The notes beneath the pieces are model-generated. The model saw nothing but the letters and a program-made list of their open reading frames with translations, made no database searches and was not told where the DNA came from. The position numbers and the translations under genes were made by a program. Shown here in pieces: positions 33,870 through 44,370 of a DNA stretch of 64,000 bases. Each line of letters starts with the position of its first letter. The first letter of the stretch is position 1. The stretch is taken from the NCBI GenBank assembly GCA_003255065.1, contig QAOA01007183.1, positions 791,001 to 855,000 on the forward strand. Reading direction: 5' to 3'. Source of the DNA: Cercis canadensis. Lineage: Eukaryota > Streptophyta > Magnoliopsida > Fabales > Fabaceae.

Positions 33870-34763
33870 ATGGGACTTGCTGTAATTGTAATACAGAGCC
33901 TGAAATACTGGCTAACAGAGCACCCCTCAGTTGCATCCTTCCGGTGGAGCCCCACCCAAACGTGGGGCTCCACATGGCCCTTCATATTCACTGCCATTTC
34001 CGTCTACATCGCCGGCGCTTGTGCCGTCCACGTCATCCTCATAATATGCCGTCGCCGTCGTCCCGTTCCATTGGGGCCAATCCCAGCCATACACAGCCTG
34101 GCCATGGCGTTGACCTCCGTCCTCATATTTATGGGCATGCTCTTATCCTCTGATGCTGAAGTCCGGGGCACCCGCTGGTTGTGGCAGCGCAACAGGAGTA
34201 ACCCTTTCGAATGGTTTCTGTGCTTCCCACTTGGGATTCGTCCCTCCGGGCCTGTCTTCTTTTGGTCTTATGTTTTCTACCTCTCTCGCTTCCTCCACCT
34301 CTCGCGTACATTCTTCACCATTCTTCGTCATCGAAAGCTCCCATTTTTCAGGCTATTTAACCACTCCATTCTCCTCCTCATGTCATTCCTCTGGTTAGAA
34401 TTTTCCCAGTCCTTTCAGGTGCTCGCCATTCTCTTTGCCACTTCGGTTTACTCCGTGATCTATGGGTACCGATTCTGGACAGAAATTGGGTTGCCGAGCA
34501 AGTGCTTTTCATTTACTCTGAATTGCCAGATGGTCCTCTTGTGTTGCAATTTGGTTTGTCACATTGGGGTACTTTTGTTGCATTTCATGAGAGGAGGGTG
34601 CAATGGAATTGGAGCTTGGATCTTCAATTCTGTACTCAATGCTACTATTCTCTTATTGTTCTTGAAATTCCATTGCCAGAGCAAACTTGGATCATCTTCC
34701 AACGGCAGTGACCCGGAGAAGCACTCAACCCATGGTGCTAAGTCAAAGACCAAGGATCGTTGA
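33870..34763 (+). CDS. ELO-family (GNS1/SUR4) membrane protein, HOS3-like
   Basis: A homologue of yeast fatty-acid elongases in the ER. Arabidopsis HOS3 (At4g36830) is the nearest named relative, from memory. A single exon gives 297 residues from the Met at 33870. The frame is open back to 33723, but the extra 49 codons lack family features and the family begins near SLKYWLTEHP, so the downstream Met is preferred. Motifs include WGSTWPFIF, FEWFLCFPLG, FFWSYVFYLSRFLHL, SFLWLEFSQSFQ and YGYRFW, with about seven hydrophobic segments and a hydrophilic, Lys-rich tail (AKSKTKDR) fitting ER retention. The histidine box where family members carry FHH or HxxHH reads RLFNHS (near 34350-34368), so a catalytic histidine appears to be missing. 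Confidence 0.88.
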   Translation: MGLAVIVIQSLKYWLTEHPSVASFRWSPTQTWGSTWPFIFTAISVYIAGACAVHVILIICRRRRPVPLGPIPAIHSLAMALTSVLIFMGMLLSSDAEVRGTRWLWQRNRSNPFEWFLCFPLGIRPSGPVFFWSYVFYLSRFLHLSRTFFTILRHRKLPFFRLFNHSILLLMSFLWLEFSQSFQVLAILFATSVYSVIYGYRFWTEIGLPSKCFSFTLNCQMVLLCCNLVCHIGVLLLHFMRGGCNGIGAWIFNSVLNATILLLFLKFHCQSKLGSSSNGSDPEKHSTHGAKSKTKDR

Positions 34764-36700
34764 ATCAATTGATTTGGGCTTTCTACAATTTTTGTTCTCT
34801 AGAGTTTTTTTTTTGTTTTCCCTTTGCCACTTTGGATTGGACCTCACCTCCTCTTTCAATTGGATAGGTTTGATTTGGTGTCCTCCGTCTTTGTGAAATA
34901 TAAAGGCCGTGTATAATACACAAGTTTGTTTTTGTAAAGCTTTTAATTGCTAACTTCCAAGATGCTTCTTGTAATTTTTGTCTGAGAAAAGTTATCTCAA
35001 GGGTCATACAATTGAAACTTGAGGTAGGTAAGAAATTGTTTTCCTTCCACCATCCGGGGCCTACCTGTAAAAAGGAACAGGGTGGTGATTGTAGTTTAAG
35101 CATACCATGAAACTACTTTTCTTCGTCAACCTTGAAACCAAGAAAAAATTCCCAAGTATTCGCCCTTTGTTTTCAGTTGCCTTGTGTTTTAACTTTTAAG
35201 TGAAACACTAGATTAAATGTACTTAATCATGAGTGAAACCAGCAAACAATGAGAATAGTTTACCAAATGGCGTGCGTGCGTGCGTGCCTATTGAATGGAG
35301 ACACCCACATTTGGTTTACGATAACGATAAAGGCTCTAGAAGTATTTCATGTCCCAAAGAAAACAAAAAAAAAAGTTCCAGAAGTTCTAGAAGTAATTAA
35401 GGAACCAATATTTCTCTATTTCTTTCTTGTTTCCCCATTGTTTTTAATCGGAATAATTCTAAATTGGCGTGCGGAAGATTTATATACTAATTACTTTTGA
35501 CAATAATATTTTGAATCCATTGTCATTGGCCAGTCAAGAACTTAATAAGAGAATATATAGAAATGTCATCATTGACGTAGCGTTCTAGACGGAGGCGCTC
35601 TTATTAGGCCATAACGCTATTGTGAATGCTCCTTATCACCCATAGAGTAAAAGGTCATTTTGATTCTTGAAATATGCATCTAGAAATATATGGTTACCAA
35701 CTTAAAAATATCATGTCAATATTTAATTATTCAAGTCAACATTTAACAGTCTGTGTGTATAAATTTGTTAAGTTTCTTAAATGGAAACTTAATAGTAGAT
35801 TGAGAGATCTATATGATACAAAAAATATTTTAGAGATTTAAGTAATTTTTAGTGCATCTTTTAGGGACAAAATAATTGTTGACTCAATAATATATATATA
35901 TCTCAAATACATGCAATTCCAAATTGACACATCAACGTTAGGATTTGGAGATATATGTAAAGAATTTAAATTTGATGTATTTTTTATATAAAATATTACT
36001 AAAAAGTAAAATAATTAAATTTTTTTATGAAGATTTCAATTCATAACCTTTAATAAATTATTTAAACTCCATCACAATACATATTTAAGTTTAATAATTA
36101 AATAATTGTTTTGCACTAAATATATATTAAAAATTAAACCTATAGCTAAATACTATCGGAAATGTAGAATTTTAGCATTGGAGGAAGATTTTTTTTTTTT
36201 TTTTGTTTTCTTTGGTGGTAAATGGAATAGACTTGTTAGTAACTCTTTATAAAACATAGATATAGAATTATTCCAATTCATTTTATTTTTTGAAAATTAT
36301 ATAGGAGAGTTGACACTGGCTTAACAAAAATTCAGATCAACATTACTGGAAGGATCCAGACAGTAACTAATTATCCATACCATTTTGTGTAGGAAAGATC
36401 TTTTGGGACTCAATTTCTCAGAGTGCACATTTCATTGCTGGTGTTACTCTTCTAGAAGTAGAAGAAGCCTACGAAGCTCTGTTTTGCGACTTTAGTTGGC
36501 GATTTTTTTAAATATATAAGATAATAAAAATAAAAAAGCCGATAATTACAATCCCAAGTGAACTCTGTCTTCTTGGAGCCAATCGACAGTTAGAATAGAA
36601 AAGTCAAATATAAATATAACAATATATTATTTCCTTGACTTTTTCCCCAACCTTCACCAATCACGTTGCGGATCTCTCTGTGTTCCACCTTTTGTGATCC
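34764..36700. other. Intergenic between the ELO-like and LPAT genes
   Basis: The first 150 bases are probably the ELO-like 3' UTR. The remainder is AT-rich spacer with a long T run near 36189-36204. No gene seen. Confidence 0.45.
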
Positions 36701-36715
36701 GCACCCGAAAGATAT

Positions 36716-36922
36716 CTAATTTTCAGATTCGGAATGCCTCAATTCCTGTTCCATTGATTGTGCAAAAGGGGAAAGGGTAGCAACAACCAAAGGAGAGGAG
36801 AAGAGAAGAGAAAAGCGCTGCGCTTCCCCTCCCTTCCAATTCCAACACTTTAATATTCGAACCAATCTCTGTCTCTCTCTTTTTCTCTCAAAAGTCAATT
36901 GGCCAGCTGTGTTTGGTTAGAG
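36716..36922 (+). other. Probable 5' UTR exon of the LPAT gene
   Basis: A CT/GA-rich stretch with a candidate donor GTGAATT at 36923. The next recognisable part is the coding exon, whose acceptor TTGCAG lies at 38521-38526, so the 5' UTR intron would be about 1.6 kb. A transcript is needed to confirm the link. Confidence 0.35.
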
Positions 36923-38558
36923 GTGAATTCTCTCCCTCACTCCACTATTTATATTCATCTTCTTTCTTCGTTTCGATTAGACGCCCAATTATATTTTAAA
37001 ATTTTAGCCATCTTCTTCTCATACCTTATTTACGTGAATCAAAGTTGAATATTTGTGTTTCAATAATGGTTTTGCATTTAATTAGATTCATTCTTTTTTT
37101 GCCCATTTTGCATTATACTGAGAAACAGCAAGTGATAGATTCTCATTCTATGCCCTGTCTTAATGAACCGGCACTTTTTTGGTCCAGAATTTCAATCCAG
37201 ATATCTATTCTTGATTTAAAGACAGTGATGATTTTCCGTGTTAATGTTGGAAGAGATGATTTAGTTTACTAGATTTGTATTTGCAGTCCTGATAGATTTT
37301 TTTTTTTTTAAATTAGAAAATTGCACCATTAACTACAGCTTATAAGATGAATTTTTAGGAGGAGAAGTTCTCTAGGAGGAAATTGTGTCTTCCAACGGAA
37401 AATAGTGACACTGTTTTCCTGTAAAGGTTTAAATTTGTCATCTCAGGTTGAACATTTTAGACATAATATTGGACTAGAATACTAGTCTATATAAAAAGAA
37501 AAAAATGGTTCTGGAGAATGTATTAGGTGGAGACACTGCAAAGGTCCTCCAAACTTATGTTTTAATTGCCAATACTACACAACTTTAGTGATAGTGGTTA
37601 ACAAGCAGGCATTTCATGTTCCTAGGAGACGATGTTTGGAAGTTTCCAGAGTCTATTTGCTTCAAGGGCGTTACTGGTGATTCGGTCTTTCAACCTGAAC
37701 CTGTTCTTTCTATTCTGGGGGTTTCTAATGACTTCTTTTCACTGGTCATCTTGACGTTGTGTAACCTGATAAGTATGCAAAAACATGTTCTGCTTCTTTA
37801 AGTGGCCTTGTGACTGCTTTATCTTTTGTTTGGAGATTTTACTGTACATTAGTATTTTGATATTTCATCTTAGCTGCCAAAATTGCTTTAATGAGATCCT
37901 CCTGTCTTGTCTAATCTATTCAAATTTATCATATGCTGAATCCATCTCCTGTTAAAGAAATCAATATTTCCTGTCTTTGAGAATGTCTCTAACTGAAGGA
38001 ACCCTGAATTTTTAGATCCAGAAAAAATCTCTTGTAATCCATAAATTAATCACTGCCATACAGCAAACAACATTCATCGAAAAGTTAATCCTTAGTCTCT
38101 GACATGTAACTCGTGAATGCTATGCCTATGAACTACGAAGGCTGGAATAAGACTTTTTCCTGTGCCAATCTGTCTCAACTATGAGAACTAATGCATGTCT
38201 CAAAATAATATTTTCAGGATAAATGTCTCTGCACAACTTTAACAAAACTGAATCTTGCTCCCTCAGTACTAGGACATTATAAACCATAAAATTGAGTTCA
38301 CTGAGTTGTAAGACAACATTTAACCCTGCTCATTTAGCAGAACATTTGAAACCATGTGAATGTTCTTATTTCCACTGTTGTCTGGAACGCACTTGTCAAC
38401 AGCTTCCCATTTACCTCATTGTAAATGAATTTGGATTCATATTATTGTTATAATAAATTACAAATGTTACTCTATTGTCCAAAATTTTTGGAAAATCTCC
38501 AATAACATTAAAGCACATTATTGCAGAAGGGAGGTTTTTCAACAGTTCTTTGAAGAAG

Positions 38559-40286
38559 ATGGAAGTTTGCAGGCCTCTGAAATTTGATAGTATATTAAAG
38601 CACCGTCGTTTGACTCTTATTAGGGTTTTAAGGGGTCTGATATGTTTATTGGTGTTTCTTTCTACGGCTTTTATGTTTTTAGTTTATTTCGCACCTGTGG
38701 CAGCTGTATTATTCCGGCTTTTCAGCATACATTGTAGTAGGAAGGCTGTATCTCTCCTCTTTGGACTTTGGCTAGCTCTGTGGCCCTTTCTATTTGAAAA
38801 GATAAATAACACTAAAGTGGTCTTTTCTGGAGATAGTATCCCAATGAAGGAACGTGTTTTACTTGTTGCTAATCACAGAACTGAAGTTGATTGGATGTAC
38901 TTGTGGGATCTTGCACTTCGAAAGGGAAGTCTAGGCTACATAAAATACATCCTTAAGAGCAGCTTGATGAAGCTGCCTGTCCTTGGTTGGGGATTTCACA
39001 TTCTCGAGTTCATTGCAGTGGAGAGGAAGTGGGAGATAGATGAGCAAATATTGCACCAAATGCTTTCAACATTAAAGAATCCTCACGATGGCTTATGGCT
39101 AGCTCTTTTCCCTGAAGGAACTGATTATACGTACTGCCCAATCATTCCTCTTTACTTTGATCGTCTTCTAACTTCTACATGTTTATATCTAATTTGACTG
39201 TATGCATTTAAGTTGTATCTTTACTGGCTTTCCTAAAATTTGGGCGGCATATTATGCAATCTGAATATATGACATAGAGTTCAATTAAGGAGCATTTTCA
39301 CGCACTATCTGCTTTTTATGCAGTGAACAGAAGAGCCAAAAGAGTCAAAAATTTGCAGCAGAAGTTGGGCTCCCTGTGCTGACAAATGTGTTACTTCCAA
39401 AAACAAAGGGTTTTTATGCTTGCTTGGAAGCTCTACGAGGCTCATTGGATGCAGGTTTGTTTTATAATATTCTGACCCTGATTTGTCAAGGATAGTTTGC
39501 CAGTTTTAATAATGCCACTGTAGCTATTTTAGAAAGTCTAACATTTTGTGTGACTGGTAGTAGCTAATCCTGATTCTGAAAATTAGGATATAGTAATAAT
39601 CATTTTATTCTTACCGTGCCTTTATCAGTTTTGTGCTTTAGTGTGTAAGTGTGTTAATAATGTTTGTTTTCTGTATCTGCCCCTTCGCATATATAATAAC
39701 AGTTCATACACTCAATTTGACATCTATAATGTGTTTGACACATCAGTTACTCAACATTTCAGTGGTCCGTGTCTGTTGCCTTTCCTTTTTAATTTGCTTT
39801 GAAAGTCTGTTGAACTTCATTACTCAACTACATGCAGTGTATGATGTAAGTATTGCATACAAGAATCAATGTCCTACCTTTCTGGACAATGCGTTTGGTG
39901 TGGATCCTTCAGAAGTGCACTTACATGTTCGGCGTATACCTATTGAGGACATTCCGGCTTCTGAAACCAAGGCTGCTGCTTGGCTAATGAATGCATTCCA
40001 AAGCAAGGATCAGTTGCTTTCTGATTTCAAGGTTCAAGGCCATTTCCCTAGCCAACTAAATGAAAAGGAACTTTCTACATTCAAGTGCCTGGTTACATTT
40101 ATGGTGGTAGTTTCTTTGACTGCCGTCTTTACTTACCTTACATTTTTTTCTCTTGTTTGGTTCAAGGTCTATGTAGGCTTATCTTGTGTATATCTTGCTA
40201 CTGCGACATGTTTCAAATTTCAATTGATGCCATTTACAGACTATGTTAATGCACTCTATTACAGCAAGAAACGAAAGAGTGGATAG
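38559..40286 (+). CDS. 1-acyl-sn-glycerol-3-phosphate acyltransferase, LPAT4/LPAT5 type
   Basis: Acylates lysophosphatidic acid to phosphatidic acid at the ER. Three coding exons, 38559-39130, 39324-39454 and 39838-40286, have GT-AG borders in matching phases and give 383 residues. The start MEVCRPLK matches the MEVCGDLK start of Arabidopsis LPAT5. The frame upstream to 38475 is open but non-homologous and crosses the acceptor at 38526. A hydrophobic segment at about 26-55 is followed by the catalytic NHRTEVD box (105-111), [10 protein letters not shown], the acceptor-binding FPEGTD box (last codons of exon 1), [15 protein letters not shown] and two C-terminal hydrophobic helices. Both catalytic boxes are intact. 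A duplicated string ATGGCAATAAACAAG near 40304 and 40436 lies in the 3' UTR region. Confidence 0.93.
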
Positions 40287-41037
40287 TGTTTTCATTTTTA
40301 AATGGCAATAAACAAGTTTGTTCATGAACCTGATATTGAAATGTCTAAATCAAATGTTGTTATTTGATTCTTTATGTTAGAATTTCCTGTACAGGGTCAA
40401 TAGCACCAGGAAATAAGAGCTTCTATATTTTTAGATGGCAATAAACAAGCAGCAGTTTGCTGAAAACTCAGCTTTCCATTTCAGTATGTAAATTAACTTC
40501 TTGGTTTCTATGAAGATCATGTTTCCCTTAACCAGGCCAAATAGTTGGAGTTGGGTTGCTAGAATCGTGATGTGGTCCTTAGTTGAACTATTACATATTA
40601 CTTTTTTAACAGATTCTATCAGTTTAAATATTGGGTACTGCATTATAATTTGGTTTTCTGGCTTCAAGGTTTTGCTTCCAACCACCTAGGACACCTGGAG
40701 CTCCAGCTCTTGCTACTCTTGTCCCTCCTCAATCGCTTGTTGTGTAATATTTATTATGAACCCATTCAGCATAATCTTAATTAGTAGATGTTTATAGTTT
40801 CATTTCACTTCCATCTGTGTCTTCTACTTTCTCCTTTCCACATTCTCTACAAAGCACATCCTTAGAGGGCATAAAGAAACAGATTTCTTAAGGAACTCAG
40901 AGTTGAGGATCCTCAAGAGGACACGTATGTATTAGATTTCAATAAATTGAGTGTGATGTAGGAGACATAGCATGATGCAAGTGTGATTTAGAAATATTGA
41001 TTAATTAGATGAAGAAAAGTATGGCTTTGCTGATGGT

Positions 41038-41111
41038 GTGGGTTTGTCGCCCTTCTCTGGATATCCATAGGGTTGTGGGTTTGTCGCCCTTCTCTGGATA
41101 TCCATAGGGTT
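41038..41111. repeat. Perfect tandem duplication, 2 x 37 bp
   Basis: The units 41038-41074 and 41075-41111 are identical, each starting GTGGGTTTGTCGCC and ending CCATAGGGTT. No divergence suggests a recent duplication or an assembly artefact. Confidence 0.95.
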
Positions 41112-42248
41112 AACAGTTTGTTAATGCGACATATAAGCTAATTGCTAATGCAAAATTTAAATTTATATGGATTTGTTGGTTACGTGGTGCTGAAATACCT
41201 GCTCACCATGCTTTTAATTTACCTTTTCAGTCAATTTCAGTTGCATTATTTTCTGCGCGTAAGTTCAATTTGTAACTTTCTTACCCGGATTCGGCTTGAA
41301 CAAAATCCCTTGCCAGCATGTGGTGACTTATGAAAGATGCAGGTATATGTAGGCTTGTGGTATATGGATAAACTAAGTTACGTGTGTCAAGAAAAATATT
41401 TGATACAAGAAGGGAAAGCATGTGATGAGTCTCAGACATTTTGTGTGTTAGTCACTGTCGGATTTGGTTAAAACGAAATTGTTTGGTTGGAACTAACACT
41501 AGCATGTCAACCTTGTTTCCGTGGTCATGATTTGTTTCTTTCTTGCCGACTTTACCTTAATATTCAACCTTTTAGTTAATGAGTAGCAATATTCGCGACC
41601 CACTATCAATTCCTCTTTCTTCTCTATATTGAGCCCCACAATCATGAGCCGCTAGTCAACCCTGTGTTTCTTATTTCTGTTCCATTTTTAAGTCTCACTT
41701 TCATTTTTGCTACTTTACAATGGTGGGTATTAGGCACATAGCACTCTGTCCCTTGCAACTAAATGTGGCAATTTGAGGGAGTTTCACCAGAATTAGCAGA
41801 GCAACAGTGGACTCGCGTGTTTTGCATTGTCGTTATCATGCTAACGTTTTGCAGTAATTAGCGAATGAAGCAGTTAGAAAAACGCGTTAAGCACGCAATA
41901 GTTGAAGAACACGCTATGCTATTGGTAGGTCTAGGTGGTTTTGGGCAGCGCAGGGAGGTGGGGTGGGGCTAGTTCCCATGTCTTATTCAGAAACAAGATT
42001 GGTGTTTCTTCACCTTTTCACTCTTGTGAATAAGATTGGTGGTGAATGGTGACAATAGAGTTTCATATTTGGTTTTAGTTTTAATGACGGCTTGGGTAAG
42101 CTGCTAGTGCTAATGGTTAAGCTGCCATTTTCTTAAATCGTAAGCAACCAATTGACAAGTAGACTTGTTATTTCTTGGTTCTGAGTCCAAAACCGGCGGA
42201 ACGCCTTCAGATGTGAGATGTCACAATTCCGAAGTAACATATACCCTA

Positions 42249-42275
42249 TATATGAATATGAATATGAATATGAAT
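42249..42275. repeat. GAATAT hexanucleotide repeat
   Basis: Four consecutive GAATAT units. Confidence 0.85.
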
Positions 42276-42523
42276 ATCCATAATGTAATGTAATGATTGC
42301 TTTGCCTAATTTGGAGGCTCTCTTATTGAACTTCCAACCTCATTCTTGCAGCAAATAAATATGAAACGGTAGATGAAGAAAATTGGTTCAAGATGCCATT
42401 CTTATCTCTGTTTAAGTTAACTTAATTGAGAATTTAAGGGGAGGGAGAATTAGCAGTTTTGAGGAGAAGGGGAGGGTACGTGCGTGTTAACTGGCAAGTG
42501 TCTCGGGTGGTGGTGATGTTGGC

Positions 42524-43141
42524 CACGTGGGTAACAGTACTCACGTGAATTGATACTTTCCTGCCACGTTCCATTCCTTATCACTTATCACTCCGACTCC
42601 TTCCGGATTCCTTGACCCCTCATTTCTCGCATTCTTATTTTTCCAATCCTTAATTTTTATGCTCCCTTTATTAACTTTAATTCGCATCAATTACTCACTA
42701 AATAAAATTATGAAGTATAAACAATGATAGAAAACATGGGAATGAAATTTTAATATGATTGTGCTAAGATTTTCTTATTTTTTTGAGGGAGCTTGTGATT
42801 AGAAATTAAAAGATAAATTTTATTGCCCGATATAGTATTTCTTCTCTTTTATAAATGTTGATCAATTTTTAACTATATATTTATGTATACCTTTAAAAGA
42901 AATAATCACAAAACCATAAGCTAATATCTCATAATTATTTAGACAATCATTTTTATCGTTGTTAATCAGGCACTTTGACTTAAATATTATACTTTAGAAA
43001 CAAATTTACGCATTTATGATAGTTTCTAACCTATTTATGCATATATTTCACTTAAAAAAAAAAAAAAGCAGAATCTAGTATGTGAGAACCATCGGACATG
43101 TCGTTGGCCACACAGCGTGTCTAGTGTAGATGCGTCACGTG
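42524..43141 (+). promoter_or_regulatory. Three G-box/ABRE-like motifs upstream of the thaumatin-like gene
   Basis: CACGTG occurs at 42524-42529, 42542-42547 and 43136-43141. The last one extends to ACGTGGC, a classic ABRE. They lie about 1.0 kb and 0.4 kb upstream of the start codon. Such motifs bind bZIP/bHLH factors in abscisic-acid and stress responses. Their use here is inferred. Confidence 0.45.
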
Positions 43142-43447
43142 GCCAATTTGGTGATCTTAACAAGCTAAATTTAATTATTTTTAATTATTATTTTTTATTT
43201 TTAAAAAATATAATATATGCATAAATAAATTAAAAACTATCATGGATGCATAAATTTATTTCTAAAATACAATATTTGAGTAAAAAGGCTTTTTAGTTTT
43301 GAATAGTCTTCACTAGTGAGACGAGTGTTTGAGTCCTCACTCCCATGATCCCATCCCAAGATGACCCTCCCACAATCTTAATTTCTTAAACGGCTCACGG
43401 AAAGATAGGGCTCAATTTCTATAAAGCAAAATAGTGGAGTAACCACT

Positions 43448-43455
43448 TATAAATA
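43448..43455 (+). promoter_or_regulatory. TATA box of the thaumatin-like gene
   Basis: TATAAATA lies 83 bases upstream of the start codon, leaving a leader of about 50-60 bases. Confidence 0.65.
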
Positions 43456-43537
43456 CCACAACTCGGCAGTTGCTTTGCCACCACCCTCATATTCTCACCC
43501 AACACCCACTCCGTCCTTGCGTCTTTCTACTTTTCCC

Positions 43538-44370
43538 ATGGCGCTTACCTCAAACCTCTCTCTCCTCCTTCTCCTTCTTCTCGTATCAGGTAATCCCCTC
43601 ACATTACCTCTACTCATAGCAAAGTTCTTCTTCTTTTTTTCTTTCCTCTTTCTGTTACTTGATTTTCTTATTATGAAATTGCAGGTAATGTGGCTTCAGC
43701 CACCGTCTTCACACTAGAAAACCGTTGCAGTTACACAGTGTGGCCTGGAACACTTTCCGGCAACGGCGGTGCAATCGTCGGCGACGGAGGATCTTCCTTG
43801 CAACCCGGATCGTCAGTTCAGCTCACTGCTCCACTAGGTTGGTCTGGCCGGTTTTGGGCCCGAACCGGCTGCAACTTCGATAATGCCGGTAACGGAAAAT
43901 GTGTTACCGGAGATTGTGGCGGGCTAAAATGCATTGGGGGAGGAGCTCCGCCGGTGACGCTGGCGGAGTTCACCATTGGAAGCGCCAGCAATAACAAGGA
44001 TTTCTATGACGTGAGCCTTGTGGACGGTTACAATGTGGGGATGGGTGTGAAGGCAACCACAGGAACCGGTGATTGCCAGTACGCGGGGTGTATTGCAGAC
44101 TTGAACAGTCACTGCCCGAGTGAGTTGCAGGTAATGGATGGGGGTTCAGTGGTGGCGTGCAAGAGCGCATGCGCGGCGTTTAACACGGCGGAGTTCTGCT
44201 GCACTGGTGATCACTCAACTCCACAAACTTGTTCGCCGACGCAATACTCGGAGATGTTCAAGAACGCGTGCCCCACTGCCTACAGCTACGCATACGACGA
44301 CGCTTCGAGCACTTGCACATGTTCTGGCTCTGATTACCTTATCACATTTTGTCCAACGGTATCCTCATGA
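43538..44370 (+). CDS. Thaumatin-like protein (PR-5 family)
   Basis: A secreted, disulfide-rich protein of the PR-5 family, often with antifungal or beta-glucan-binding activity. Two exons, 43538-43589 and 43685-44370, are joined in phase 1 by GT-AG and give 245 residues. A signal peptide (MALTSNLSLLLLLLLVSG, then NVASA) precedes the mature start ATVFTLENRCSYTVWPG. The family signature GxGKCxTGDCGG is present. REDDD-cleft residues can be placed at GRFWAR, LAEFTI and YDVSLVDGYN. The end is DYLITFCP. I count 17 cysteines in the mature part where 16 is standard; the extra one comes from TCTC before SGSDYL. The start at 43538 sits directly before the signal peptide. An upstream in-frame Met at 43475 would put a non-hydrophobic leader in front of it and is unlikely. 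Confidence 0.94.

Larger units (their letters stand above)
40690..43440. other. Intergenic between the LPAT and thaumatin-like genes
   Basis: No gene seen. It contains a perfect 37-bp tandem duplication (41038-41111), a GAATAT repeat (about 42249-42275) and G-box motifs upstream of the thaumatin-like gene. Confidence 0.5.
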
